Assembly: GCF_003001675.1 (NCBI RefSeq)
Contig: NZ_PVYW01000023.1
Coordinates: 90,375-154,374, forward strand
Direction: 5' to 3'
DNA from: Cohnella sp. SGD-V74
GTDB lineage: Bacteria; Bacillota; Bacilli; Paenibacillales; Paenibacillaceae
DNA: 64,000 nt
Positions within the stretch are counted from its first letter, which is position 1. Every line of letters starts with the position of its first letter. Below are positions 34,541 to 44,747 of this stretch, one piece after another. Both the position numbers and the translations under genes were made by a program. The notes beneath the pieces are model-generated. The model was given only the letters and a program-made list of their open reading frames with translations, made no database searches and had not been told where the DNA came from.

Positions 34541-34586
34541 CTAGGGCGTGTATGCATACTCCGAGGAGTTTGCATACACACCCTAG
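34541..34586. repeat. Palindromic intergenic repeat, copy 2
   Basis: A 46-bp hairpin: CTAGGGCGTGTATGCA... (34541 onward) pairs with TGCATACACACCCTAG (34571-34586) through CTCC-GA-GGAG at the centre, with only two mismatches in 22 pairs. It shares GGGCGTGTATGCA, CTCCGAGG and TTTGCATACAC with the repeat at 3751-3824. It lies between the gluzincin-like gene and the exonuclease gene. Confidence 0.85.
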
Positions 34587-34602
34587 TATAGTATCATGTA
34601 CG

Positions 34603-36426
34603 CTAGAGTCCGCCAACCGGGTCGTTCCGAACGGAGAGAAGGAATTTCTCCCATTTTTCCGCCGCCGTCTTGTCGTTCATCAGCTTGAACCTGAGCTCGG
34701 GATCGTCCGTCTTCACTCCGGCCACCTCGGCTCGCAGCACGTATTGCTTCAGCAGCTTGTATACGGTCGGAGACATCGCCTCCACCTTGCGCTCGGTCTC
34801 CTCCGGAGCGAAGCGGACTTGCCGCCGGGCGGCAAGCTCCGCGAGCCGGTCCAACGATTCGGCGCCGAGCCGATCGATCGGATAATCCGCTCTCTCCTCT
34901 CTCAGCCAGGAAGCGAGAATCGCCTCCGTCCCGTTCAGCTCCGATATGACGGCTTCCGGATTCTCCGCGCCGCCGTCCGTATGCTCCCATAGCGGCAGCA
35001 GCTCCTTGCCGAACAAATACCGGGCCGCGAACTTGTCGGTCTCGTCGCCCAGCGCGTAATGAACGATCGCGCTCAGTTGCAGTTCCTCGCCCGTCGGATG
35101 CTCCAGAATCGCCTGAAGCATGCGGTTCCTCTCCCCGTACAGCTCGAAGCTGCGTTCCTCGATCGCCCGAACGACCAGAGGCGCCTTCGTATAATGAAGA
35201 AATTCAAGAAGTCCGTATGAATCGGCGATCCTGTCTTCCTCCATCGGCGCGAAGCCCAGCAGAGAAGCGTCCTTAAGCGTCATATAGACGTATTTGCGGT
35301 ACAGCGAGGAGAAGCTCTCTCCGACGTTTGTGCCCAGTCTGAGCTTCAGGCTCTCAGGCAGCGCGCTCATCGACGCCGTCTCGTAATACGTCGCCAGTCC
35401 CTCGTACAGCCATTGGCTAGGCGGCGCCTGATACAGCTTGCTGGTAACCTTCCAGTCGAAGAATGCATGAAAGAAACGGTGCCCCATCAGCTCCCAGTCG
35501 CGCTTGCTGTGCGTATCGAAAGTCGTCCCGATCATCTGAGCGCCTGCGCCGGCAAAAACGTAGTCGCCGCCTTGCGAACTTGGCTGCAGCATCACGATTG
35601 ACATACGCGGCAGATCGAAGCCGAACAGCAAAGCATAGAAGTCGTATAGTCGGCTCAGTCCGCCCATCGTTTCCTCGTCAGGCTTCCCGTTCGGCGGCAG
35701 TCCCGGGCTGGTCGGGTAGTAGACGTCGAGGAAGCCTTCTCCTTTGGCAATGGAGAGCTTGTCAAGCCGGCCGAAGGCGATGGCGGATTTGCGAAGCATC
35801 AGCAAGTCGTGAAAGGTAGGGCCGTCCAGTCTCGTCGCGCTGCCGTCCTCGGCCGGGAACGGAACGACGGCCGTCCAATCCTGCGGCACCTCGTACGCTA
35901 TCGTTACCTGCCCGAGGCTGCGCTCGACTTCCCGATCGTCGGCCGCATAAGCCTGAAGAGGCAGCAGGATCGCCTGCTCCCCGGCGAATGCCAGCAGGCG
36001 ATCGTCCAGCACTCCGGCGCGCCCGTGCTTGCCGCTGTCGCCCAGTCGGACGCTGTATTCGATGTGAATGTCCGGGCGGCCCTCGCTGGCGATGTCGATC
36101 AGGCCGTTCCCGGCCGTATGCGCGAGGCGGTTTCCTTGCGGATCGGCGGCGACGAGATCGAAGACGTCGACGCCGAGGGCGACGAGACGGACGGACTGTT
36201 CTCCGGCAATGCCCGCAGCCTCCAGGGAGACGCGAACCGTCTGATCGGCCGCGGACAGCGGTTCGATGCGGTAAGCGTACGCGGCACCGGCGCCGCCGGA
36301 CCGCGGCAGCGCGAATCCGAAGACGGCGGCCGCTCCCGCGGCGGCCAATGCCAGCAGGGCGATCAGCGCGATCGGCGCGCGTATGCTAAGCCTCGCGGGG
36401 GAGGCCCCGCCTTTCAATGGAATCAT
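34603..36426 (-). CDS. Membrane-anchored degenerate gluzincin (M61/M1-like) protein
   Basis: 607 residues with one N-terminal membrane segment (PIALIALLALAAAGAAAVFGF, split as an anchor at about 20-42) and a large extracytoplasmic part. A beta domain (about 50-210) precedes a helical zinc-peptidase-like domain: MGHRFFHAFFDWKV near residue 315 and WLYEGLATYYETASM about 30 residues later. Gluzincins carry HExxH plus a downstream glutamate; here the motif reads HRFFH, with the catalytic Glu replaced by Arg, so peptidase activity is doubtful. ATG 36426 follows GGAGG by 8 bases. It ends the mannosidase run and starts 16 bases after the secreted GH38 gene. Confidence 0.7.
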   Translation of the reverse strand: MIPLKGGASPARLSIRAPIALIALLALAAAGAAAVFGFALPRSGGAGAAYAYRIEPLSAADQTVRVSLEAAGIAGEQSVRLVALGVDVFDLVAADPQGNRLAHTAGNGLIDIASEGRPDIHIEYSVRLGDSGKHGRAGVLDDRLLAFAGEQAILLPLQAYAADDREVERSLGQVTIAYEVPQDWTAVVPFPAEDGSATRLDGPTFHDLLMLRKSAIAFGRLDKLSIAKGEGFLDVYYPTSPGLPPNGKPDEETMGGLSRLYDFYALLFGFDLPRMSIVMLQPSSQGGDYVFAGAGAQMIGTTFDTHSKRDWELMGHRFFHAFFDWKVTSKLYQAPPSQWLYEGLATYYETASMSALPESLKLRLGTNVGESFSSLYRKYVYMTLKDASLLGFAPMEEDRIADSYGLLEFLHYTKAPLVVRAIEERSFELYGERNRMLQAILEHPTGEELQLSAIVHYALGDETDKFAARYLFGKELLPLWEHTDGGAENPEAVISELNGTEAILASWLREERADYPIDRLGAESLDRLAELAARRQVRFAPEETERKVEAMSPTVYKLLKQYVLRAEVAGVKTDDPELRFKLMNDKTAAEKWEKFLLSVRNDPVGGL

Positions 36427-36442
36427 CCGCACAGCCTCCAAG

Positions 36443-39400
36443 CTAGGGAACGAGAGTCATAGCAAGCACGTGTACCCGCGGGTTCGTCGGCAGCGTGACG
36501 CTCACGACGGCTTTGCCCGAGGACGGCGTCAGAGCGAACTCGTAAATATGGCAGCCGGTCGAGGACATCGGCTGATCGGCGCCGTTGTTATGCCGATGGT
36601 CGAAACTCTCGACGACCGCGGCCGACCCCGGCGCCGCGCACCAATCTCTCACTTCCGGAATCGTATGCGAGCTGGACGAGGCGTCCGCATAATGGATCGT
36701 AATCGGCACGTTCGTCTGATTGCCGAACGTCGCGGAGCCGAGCAGCTTGAGCGCCGAGTAGACGTTCGGCGCCCCGACCTGGATCGTCTGGCCGTCGGCG
36801 TATACGGAGTTGTTCCTCGCGTCCTCCAGAGGACCGTAGCTGTACGCCGTTCCGGAATATACCGGCGAGGAGCCGGATAACTCATCGGCCGGGTAAGTCG
36901 ACTTGTCCGCGTCTTCATCGTAATCGCCGTCTCCCCGATTCGCATCGAAGCTGAACGCGTCTTCATTGAAGTAAGGAGCCAAATCGACCTGAACCTGCCT
37001 CTTCAACGTAATCGCCTGAACGTGCACTCTCGGATTGTTCGGCAGCTCGATGCTTTGCACGGTTTTGCCGGGAGCCGTCGTCAGCGTGTACTCGTACAGA
37101 TGGCAGCCGGTGGACATGATCTGCTCCGTGTTGCCGCTATGCCGGTTCGGCGCGCTGACGACCGCGGCGGCCGTTCCCGCAGCCGAGCACCAGTCCTTAA
37201 TCGTCAGCTCGTTCTGGCTCGTGCTCGAATCCGAGTAGTGGACTTTGAACACCTGATTCGTCTGATCCCCGAAAGTAGCGGAGCCGAGCAGCTTAATCGC
37301 CGAGTAGACGCTTTGCTCCCCGCTTGGCAGCGCCAGAGTCTGGCCGAGCGCTTTCACGGAATTAAGCTGGCCGTCGTCCAAGGGACCTAAACTGTAAGTC
37401 GTGCCGTTATAGCGGAGAGCGGCGCCAAGTCCGTCCGCCGGGAACGTCGTCGGGGTCGGGTCTTCATCGTAATCGCCGTCTTCCCGATTCGAATCGAAGC
37501 TGAACGCATCCTCGTTGAAATTCGAATCCGCGCCCAAGTTCATCTGAACGTCCTCTAGCTCCGGCGGTTCCGTCGCGGGACCGTCCGGCTTGACGGCTAT
37601 CGCCGCAATATGGATATTGGCGACGGCGGGCAGCGTAATGCCGGTTACCGTCTTGCCCGCGTCCGGTGTCAGCGAATACTGGTATAAGTAACAGCCGGTT
37701 AAAATCTCTTGGTCTATGCCGCCTTGATGTCTGAACTTTCGCTCCATGACGACGGTTTCTCCGGACGGATTCGAGCACCAGTCTCTGAACGTAACGGCAT
37801 GGGCGCTGGTCGACGAATCGCTGTAGTGGATCGTAACCGAAGCCGACTTATTGCCGTACGAAGCCGCCCCTAACAACTGAATGGAAGTCAATGGACCAGG
37901 CACGCCCAAGCCGATGTAGGTTGGCGAACCGCTATTCGTATTTACCAGATTGTTGAGATTGCCGTTCAGCGGTCCCAGCTTGTAGGACGTATCCCCATAG
38001 GTGACGACAGCTTCCCAAGGGTCCAGACCGTCTGCCAGGAAAGCCGCGCCCGAGCCGTCGAAGTTGCCGTCGCTTCTCGCATGGTCGTAGCTGAAGCCGT
38101 CCGCGTTGTAAGGCAGATTCAGGGATTCTCCCGCGAGCGCTTGTGCCGGCGAAGAAACGGGACCCGAGTTGTCGGCGTCTTCGGCCGCGACCTTATAGTA
38201 ATAGGTCGCATGTCCGGCCACCTTGTCCTCGAAAGTCGTCGCTGGCGTCTCGCCGATCTTGTTCATGAAGCTCGGCGCGAAGCCGACCGACGTATCGCGG
38301 TAAATGCTGTAGCGCTGGATGCCGACGTTATCGGATGCGGCGTTCCAAGAGAGCGTCACCTTGCCGCTATAGGCATGTTCGGCCGTTGCCGTCAGTCCGG
38401 TTACTTGAGTCGGCGCCTGCGTGTCCGGCGCGATGCCCGCGCCGCCTCCGCTGGCCAGCGACAAAGCCATCACTTTAATGACTCCGTTGTTCGGCAGTGT
38501 AAGCGAATCCGGTACGCGAGCCGAATCAAGCGGGATTCTGTACATGAACATAAAATTATCCTTGGCGACGTTGTCGTGCCCGCTGCCGCTGTTCTGTTGA
38601 TGATTGTGCGTAAATACGTGAGCAATCGTGTCGGTCGCGACATCGCGGTTGAATGCGCCGATGCGCTGCGTCCAATCGGTCACGTACAGGTCCTTGCTCG
38701 CAGGCGAGCCCGTCTTGTAATTTACCGTGAAGGTTCCGTACGGCACTCCGCCTCCCGCTGCGGCAGCCAGCACATACAAATAATTGTAGCCTGTGCATGT
38801 GCCGCACACGTTGAAGTTGACATTCTGACCGAGCGCTTGAATCATGTTGTTCTGCCCCGGCGTGGAAGGCCCCATATCGAAGCTGATGCTCTCGCTCGTA
38901 ATCGTGGAAGGCATCAGATCGGCCGAATACGATCCTCCCGCTCCGTCGACGTTCCCGTCGTTGCGGTTCGAATCGTGGCTCATCCCGTCCAGATTGTATT
39001 GACCGCCCAATGCAATCCGCGTGACGACCGGGTTCGTATTCGAATAATGCTGGCTGGACAGGCTGACGCGGAACGTCTTGACTTCGTATTTGTGCAAATT
39101 GGTAGACAGTACGTTGCCGCTGATAGAGACGTCCTGTTCCAACGACGGCCTGTCGTCTTCCAGCAAATCCGTCTCGGCGTAAGAGGAGATCGCATGGCTT
39201 CCGTTGAACGCAACGTTCACGCCGGCCGTATCGACCCCTTGCGTCTCCGACAGACGAACGATGAAATCATTCGAATCTTCCTTCTTCTTGATGGCCGTTA
39301 TGAGCACATTCGGCTTGTCGACCGATGCGAAGGAGAACGATTTGCCGAGCGAGCCGCTGTGAGCCGTCGTCGGCAGCGCCAGCAGGGGAGCATTGAGCGA

Positions 39401-41683
39401 GTGCGCCTGCTGCGGCGTATTGGCGGATCTCCAATCGCCGGAATGGCTGTACACGGAATACGTGAACGTATGCCGCCCTTCGTCCTGAACCGAATCCAGG
39501 TCTCTGGCCGATCTGAGCAAGGACAAGCGGATCGTATTCTCGTCCGGCTTGTCCCAGCCGTATTTGCTGTCGTTCAGAATGCTGACGCCGAAATTGTTCG
39601 TTGCGGACGATACGTCGGCCCACTTGTGGCCCGGTACTTCGTATTTGCGAGGCGCGATGAACGGATCCATCGGATAATGATCGTCCAAATCCCAGTAAGC
39701 GCCTTCCCCAATGCTGTTAATCCCCCTGGCGACAGCTCCGTAGGACAAATCATACGTCGTCAGCGGTGACTTCGCGTAATCGCTGAGCTTAAACGCGACC
39801 TTCAGCAGCTTCGCTCCTTCATGCCAGTCGACCGTCGTCGGCAGATCAATCCGGTCAAGTCCGGAATACAGAACAATGTCCTGGGTGTAGGTCGATTTTC
39901 CGTCATACTTCGTTACCCGGTAAACGTTGCGGACAGGTCCGGTCTCGATCAGCTCGATGCTCTTGGGCGTACTGTTGATCACAGTCGGAGCGCTGCTCAC
40001 GACGCTGTAATCGATATCCCAGGGCTGGTCGGAATCCTGGAATCGCTGAAGCTCTACTTCGCTGTTCGGATACAGCACTTCCTTGCCGTTGACCTTGTCG
40101 TAAATTCTGTTAATATTCCCGTTGGCCGGATTAATCTCGATCGTATACTTGTTGCTGTTCATCGCGTATCCGCCCGAAGACAGGCCGGTGCTGTAGCTGC
40201 CCGCCGTGGAAGACGGAACGACGCGGTAGACGAGATGGCCGAGCGACGGAACGTTCTGGGCGATAAATACGACTTTGAAGGAATTCCCTTGCTTGACGGC
40301 CTGCGATGGAATTTCCGCGCCGCTCTCGTTGTAAACTTTGACGTAGTCCGACGACGAATTGAACGTAACGGTCGTCTCGACGACATCGCTGCGAGAGAAC
40401 GACAAGGCGTTGTAGATGACGACCGGCACGCCGTCCCCCGTCGTATCCGCACGACCGGCAATGCCCTCGAGAGCATTGTCCACGCTGCTCCTCATCAAAT
40501 TAAGCGCGATTTCGTAATTGTTCCACGCTTCCTCCGTAGGCTCGCGAGTCGTCGTGCCCGGCAAGATGTCGTGAAAATCGTTGACGAGCTTTTTCTTCCA
40601 GGCCATGTCCAGCTTAAGCGAAGGATAATCGGCCGCGCCAAGCCACATGGCAACGCTGTTCAGCTTCTCCGCCTCTTCAAGGGCGATTTCGGCTTGCCGA
40701 TTATATTTCTTTACGGCGGCTTGGCTGGTGAACGTACCGTGCGTCGATTTCAGCAGCAGCTCCTGCTCCCTTAGCGGGGACAGATCCTTCTGCGTTTGCG
40801 TGAATGCGTCATTGTATTCGCTTACAGATCTGTAACTGACAACAGGCGCAGTGGAATCGGCGTTGATGTCGGCAATCGCGTCGATCTGATTCTGATTGGC
40901 CCCGCCTCCGGCATCGCCCGCTCCGAGCAAATACATGCCTTTATTTAGCCCCAGGCTGTTCGGATAGTCCAGCACCGTGTCGAATCGGTAGCGCAGCCCG
41001 TTGCGCGCATCCACTCCCCCTTGCCAGAAATCGCCGCCGTTCGGATACATCCACTTGGGCCTGTACGTCATAAGCTCGGTGCCGTCCACGCCTTTCCAGC
41101 GGAACAGATCGTCGTTCACGGCGGAAATTCGCGTGACCATGAGCGATTCGACCCCGGAATCCTTCAAAATTTGCGGAACGATCCAGGAAATGCCGAACGT
41201 GTCCGGCAGAAAGGCGTGATCGACGTATTTGCCGAACTGCTCTTTGAAATATTTCTGGCCGAGCAGGTACGAACGCGCGATGCTCTCGCCGGAAGCGATC
41301 ATCGTTTCGTGTTGAACCCATGCGGCGCCGGCCAGCTCCCACTTCCCCTGGGCTTCCTTAATCTTGATATCGTTGAACAGCTCGGGATAATATTCCTGAA
41401 TCCAGGCATGATGCTGAGCAGAAGATGCATTGAACTTATAATCGGGATTGCTGTTGATCAAGTTTCTATGCTTGTTCCACGTGTTGTACAGATACGTCTC
41501 GGGATTCCCGTCCCCTACGATCGTAGTCGGAATCGTCCACTTCCATGCCGTATCGATGTGCGCGTTGGGCACGACGTACACCTCGTGCGTTTTGCCGTAC
41601 GCCAGCGCCTCGCCGGCGCCGCCGCTCCAGATCATCAAAGCTGCCGCGAACGAAGCAACGGCTTTTGAAGCTTTTCCGAACAT
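36443..41683 (-). CDS. Secreted multi-modular GH38 alpha-mannosidase
   Basis: 1746 residues. A signal peptide (ends near EALAYG) precedes a GH38 catalytic domain (about 32-880) with VVPNAHIDTAWKW, the nucleophile motif LPDTFGISW near residue 163 and VNDFHDILPGTTTREP. Then come a beta module (about 896-1080), a fibronectin type III domain (about 1084-1185, QVTGLTATAEHAYSG) and three more modules of about 180 residues (1187-1370, 1377-1560, 1566-1746). Each has an acidic opening such as FSFDSNREDGDYDED, a central LLGSATFGNQTN, then RDWC and TGCHLYEY with paired cysteines. The modules may bind carbohydrate. GAGGAG precedes the ATG. No sortase or SLH anchor is seen. Confidence 0.9.
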   Translation of the reverse strand: MFGKASKAVASFAAALMIWSGGAGEALAYGKTHEVYVVPNAHIDTAWKWTIPTTIVGDGNPETYLYNTWNKHRNLINSNPDYKFNASSAQHHAWIQEYYPELFNDIKIKEAQGKWELAGAAWVQHETMIASGESIARSYLLGQKYFKEQFGKYVDHAFLPDTFGISWIVPQILKDSGVESLMVTRISAVNDDLFRWKGVDGTELMTYRPKWMYPNGGDFWQGGVDARNGLRYRFDTVLDYPNSLGLNKGMYLLGAGDAGGGANQNQIDAIADINADSTAPVVSYRSVSEYNDAFTQTQKDLSPLREQELLLKSTHGTFTSQAAVKKYNRQAEIALEEAEKLNSVAMWLGAADYPSLKLDMAWKKKLVNDFHDILPGTTTREPTEEAWNNYEIALNLMRSSVDNALEGIAGRADTTGDGVPVVIYNALSFSRSDVVETTVTFNSSSDYVKVYNESGAEIPSQAVKQGNSFKVVFIAQNVPSLGHLVYRVVPSSTAGSYSTGLSSGGYAMNSNKYTIEINPANGNINRIYDKVNGKEVLYPNSEVELQRFQDSDQPWDIDYSVVSSAPTVINSTPKSIELIETGPVRNVYRVTKYDGKSTYTQDIVLYSGLDRIDLPTTVDWHEGAKLLKVAFKLSDYAKSPLTTYDLSYGAVARGINSIGEGAYWDLDDHYPMDPFIAPRKYEVPGHKWADVSSATNNFGVSILNDSKYGWDKPDENTIRLSLLRSARDLDSVQDEGRHTFTYSVYSHSGDWRSANTPQQAHSLNAPLLALPTTAHSGSLGKSFSFASVDKPNVLITAIKKKEDSNDFIVRLSETQGVDTAGVNVAFNGSHAISSYAETDLLEDDRPSLEQDVSISGNVLSTNLHKYEVKTFRVSLSSQHYSNTNPVVTRIALGGQYNLDGMSHDSNRNDGNVDGAGGSYSADLMPSTITSESISFDMGPSTPGQNNMIQALGQNVNFNVCGTCTGYNYLYVLAAAAGGGVPYGTFTVNYKTGSPASKDLYVTDWTQRIGAFNRDVATDTIAHVFTHNHQQNSGSGHDNVAKDNFMFMYRIPLDSARVPDSLTLPNNGVIKVMALSLASGGGAGIAPDTQAPTQVTGLTATAEHAYSGKVTLSWNAASDNVGIQRYSIYRDTSVGFAPSFMNKIGETPATTFEDKVAGHATYYYKVAAEDADNSGPVSSPAQALAGESLNLPYNADGFSYDHARSDGNFDGSGAAFLADGLDPWEAVVTYGDTSYKLGPLNGNLNNLVNTNSGSPTYIGLGVPGPLTSIQLLGAASYGNKSASVTIHYSDSSTSAHAVTFRDWCSNPSGETVVMERKFRHQGGIDQEILTGCYLYQYSLTPDAGKTVTGITLPAVANIHIAAIAVKPDGPATEPPELEDVQMNLGADSNFNEDAFSFDSNREDGDYDEDPTPTTFPADGLGAALRYNGTTYSLGPLDDGQLNSVKALGQTLALPSGEQSVYSAIKLLGSATFGDQTNQVFKVHYSDSSTSQNELTIKDWCSAAGTAAAVVSAPNRHSGNTEQIMSTGCHLYEYTLTTAPGKTVQSIELPNNPRVHVQAITLKRQVQVDLAPYFNEDAFSFDANRGDGDYDEDADKSTYPADELSGSSPVYSGTAYSYGPLEDARNNSVYADGQTIQVGAPNVYSALKLLGSATFGNQTNVPITIHYADASSSSHTIPEVRDWCAAPGSAAVVESFDHRHNNGADQPMSSTGCHIYEFALTPSSGKAVVSVTLPTNPRVHVLAMTLVP

Positions 41684-41778
41684 CGTTTCAACTCCTCTAT
41701 ACAGCGGAAATATTTATCTCATATGCCGTTCAACAGGGTTGATGAAGCAGGGCGACGCAGACGGCATCCATTTTCCCT

Positions 41779-44703
41779 TCAAGTCCGTTCCGGCGAAAAT
41801 TCAATGCACACCGTGGCGATGCCGTAAGGCGCGACTTCGAAAGAAACGCTCTCTCCGGCGATATCCACCGGCAAGCCGCCCTCCAGAGGACGTTCGTGAA
41901 CGTCGGCCATCCAGGCGCGCGCCGCCTCCCTCGGCAGCTTGAAGGCCGCCCTGGTCCGGCTTCCTTCGGTCTCATAGACGCGCAGCACGAAGCGGTCTCC
42001 TTCTTCCGACATCTTCGCCGCGGATAACGCCACGCTTCCTTCCAGCAGTTCGAGGAAGCCGCGCGTCGCCGGAAGAGAGCCTGACCGGACCGTCCCGGAC
42101 ACGACGCTGAACGGATGATTGCAGGCGTAAGCCCGCTCGAGCAGCGCCCGGTTGGAGCCGGCATCGGCAAGGGCTACCGAGAACCCGAAGCGAATCAGGC
42201 CGAACTCGGGATAGGGGTCCGGATCGAAGGAGCCGCGAATCAACGTCAGGGACAAGGAATCGTTTACCCCCCGGAAGCCGTATTTGGAACGGGTAACGAG
42301 CATCACCGATTTGGCGCCCGCCTCGCCGCAGACGCCGAGCGCCCAACTGTTGCCCGGCACGTCCATATCCCTGCCGCCGCGCTCGATCGTGCCGGACGGC
42401 ACATCGTACCGGTAGGAGGAGCAGGCGTAATTCAGAGGCATATGGAACCCGAGCTGCGGAACGCGGCGTTCGGCTTGCGAACCGATCTCGCGCCAATCGC
42501 ACTCCACTTCGTAACGCAGCTCGTCGCTGCCCCAATCGAGCGAAATGACGGCCTTGAGCTTCGAAGAGCCGAACTCCGCCTCGTAGACGATCGATTGCCG
42601 CAGCTCCCCGGGGATGAGCGCCGCATTTCTCACCTTAAACCGCTCGTACATCTTATCGAACTGCAGTTCCGGTCCGAATCGTTGACGGCTCAGTCGAACG
42701 CCGCGATCCAGCGGGCGAACGGCGGCATAACGGCCGACGTCCCAAGCGCTGCCTCCGCCGATTTCCTCTTCGATGAAGCGGAAAATGCCCGCGGGCCTGG
42801 TCTTGTCCGCATAGTCCCGCCCCGAGCTCTTGTCGACCAGCGAGACGATGCTGCCGTCGACGTTGTCGAAGACGACCTTCAAACGGTCGTTCTCCAGAAC
42901 GAAGGCATGCTCGTGCTCCGACGTGCGCGGAAGGTTGGAGACGACGGCTTCCGTCTCGAAGTCGTCGCTCTCGGAGACGACGACGGTCGCATACCCGCCC
43001 GCCGGCACGGCCGCGCGGACGAGAATGCGCGCGTAATGGTGCGCCCAGTACCGGTTCAGCCCATAGTCGAGCACCATATGAACGAGCCGGTTGCCGTCCG
43101 CATCCGTCGCCGCGATTCTCTTCACGTCGCCGAGCCAATCCCATATCGTCAATTCGACGACCTCTTCCCGGTCGTGCAGCGAAGGGTTGAACAGATGATA
43201 GATCCGATCGCGGCCGCGCCCCGCCTCCGCTTGCGTAATGCCGAACGAACCGGCTCCGTATCCGGCGCCCGCCCCTTCGGACACCGAATCCAGCAGCTCG
43301 TCCCGCACGGCGGCCAGTCCCGACGTGTCGATCGAAGCCGCCAGCTTCGTCAGCGCGCTTTTTTTCGCCGCATTGATCGTTGCCATCGCTTCCTGGAATT
43401 TGCCCATCGCATGCTCTCTCGTCTCGACGACGCCGGAGCCGGGCAAGATATCGTGAAACTGGGCGAACAGCACATCGCGCCAAGTCAGCTCGAACGCTCT
43501 TCCGGCGTACGGCGCCCCGGTTTGCAGCCGCGCGACCGCCCCGAACAGCTCCGCTTCGTTCAGACCGGCCTCGGACGTCCGGTTGGCCGTCTTGATCCGC
43601 GTCTGCGACGTATAGCATCCCGGCGCCACGAAATTAAGCTCGCCCTCGACTACGGGCAGCTCCGCGTCCGACTGCTCGATTGCGCGGAAAAACTCCGCAT
43701 ACGTGCCGAAGCGCAGCTCCGGGTAGATCGGCCACGTCTGCATGTCGAGGATGAGCTCCAGATCGCGCCTCGTCGGACCGCCTCCGTGATCGCCGACCCC
43801 GTACACCTTCAGCATCGTGTCGATGCCGTATTCCTCGCACAGCTCGGGAATGAACGCGGCGAAGCAGGGCTCGATGTTGTCGTTGTACCACATCGGCTCG
43901 CGGTAGGCGATGACCGACCGGCCCGAAGGAGCTTGCCAGCGAAACAGCGACTTGCCGTTATGCCCGCGGCAGAAATAGTAGTACTTCACTCCGGCCGCCG
44001 CCAGCAGCTCGGGAACATGGACGCTGTGGCCGAACGTATCGGGCTCGTAGTCCAGGTTCAACCCGTCGGGGTCGATGCCGAGCAGCTCCGACAAATACTT
44101 GCGGCTGTACAGCACTTGCCGGGTCAGGCTTTCGCCGCTCGGCATATTTTTATCCGCTTCCACCCACGTAGCCGCGGTAACTTCCCATCGTCCCTCGCGA
44201 ACCCTTGCCCGAATTTCCTCGAGCATCGGAGCGTCGTACTGCTCCACGATTCGGTAGACGGCCGCCTGCGACTGCGAAAATGTAAAGCCGGGATATTCGT
44301 TCATCAGGTTCAGCATCGTGCGAAACGTATCCAGCGTCACCGCTACCGTCTCGTCCCAGCCCCACTGCCAGTTCATGTCAATATGACCGTGCGCGACGCA
44401 GACCGCCTTGTAGCGCTTTGCGTCCTTCGCAAGCGGAGCCAGTCTCCGCTCGGCATCCAGCACCGCTTTTTTCGTAATCGCGCCTTCCTCTTCCAGCTCC
44501 GCCAGCAGAGCGCTCAACACTTCTCCGATCAGCTCGTCGTAGCGGCCGCCGAGAACCCCGGACAGCTTCGCCGCGTAGTCGAGCTGGCCGGCGGCGCGCG
44601 CGGTCCAGTAATTTCTTTTGCCGTCGCCCGGAGGCTGCCACATCCCGTACTCCTTAGGCAGCAGCTTCTTCAGCTCGGCAAGCATAGCCGGAATTCCGTT
44701 CAT
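41779..44703 (-). CDS. Cytoplasmic GH38 alpha-mannosidase
   Basis: 974 residues without a signal peptide. GH38 motifs are CVAHGHIDMNWQWGWDE near residue 103, LDYEPDTFGHSVHVPELL with the nucleophile Asp near 220, VYGVGDHGGGPTRRDLEL and LFAQFHDILPGSGVVET near 418. The C-terminal beta-sandwich domains are complete. It should hydrolyse alpha-mannosides imported by the adjacent ABC transporter. The ribosome binding site is weak (GGGACGGGATAAACG). The spacer to the permease gene contains a short tandem AAAGGGT repeat. Confidence 0.92.
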   Translation of the reverse strand: MNGIPAMLAELKKLLPKEYGMWQPPGDGKRNYWTARAAGQLDYAAKLSGVLGGRYDELIGEVLSALLAELEEEGAITKKAVLDAERRLAPLAKDAKRYKAVCVAHGHIDMNWQWGWDETVAVTLDTFRTMLNLMNEYPGFTFSQSQAAVYRIVEQYDAPMLEEIRARVREGRWEVTAATWVEADKNMPSGESLTRQVLYSRKYLSELLGIDPDGLNLDYEPDTFGHSVHVPELLAAAGVKYYYFCRGHNGKSLFRWQAPSGRSVIAYREPMWYNDNIEPCFAAFIPELCEEYGIDTMLKVYGVGDHGGGPTRRDLELILDMQTWPIYPELRFGTYAEFFRAIEQSDAELPVVEGELNFVAPGCYTSQTRIKTANRTSEAGLNEAELFGAVARLQTGAPYAGRAFELTWRDVLFAQFHDILPGSGVVETREHAMGKFQEAMATINAAKKSALTKLAASIDTSGLAAVRDELLDSVSEGAGAGYGAGSFGITQAEAGRGRDRIYHLFNPSLHDREEVVELTIWDWLGDVKRIAATDADGNRLVHMVLDYGLNRYWAHHYARILVRAAVPAGGYATVVVSESDDFETEAVVSNLPRTSEHEHAFVLENDRLKVVFDNVDGSIVSLVDKSSGRDYADKTRPAGIFRFIEEEIGGGSAWDVGRYAAVRPLDRGVRLSRQRFGPELQFDKMYERFKVRNAALIPGELRQSIVYEAEFGSSKLKAVISLDWGSDELRYEVECDWREIGSQAERRVPQLGFHMPLNYACSSYRYDVPSGTIERGGRDMDVPGNSWALGVCGEAGAKSVMLVTRSKYGFRGVNDSLSLTLIRGSFDPDPYPEFGLIRFGFSVALADAGSNRALLERAYACNHPFSVVSGTVRSGSLPATRGFLELLEGSVALSAAKMSEEGDRFVLRVYETEGSRTRAAFKLPREAARAWMADVHERPLEGGLPVDIAGESVSFEVAPYGIATVCIEFSPERT

Positions 44704-44747
44704 CGTTTATCCCGTCCCATCTCTCGTGTTTTGCCCATAGCCCTTGG

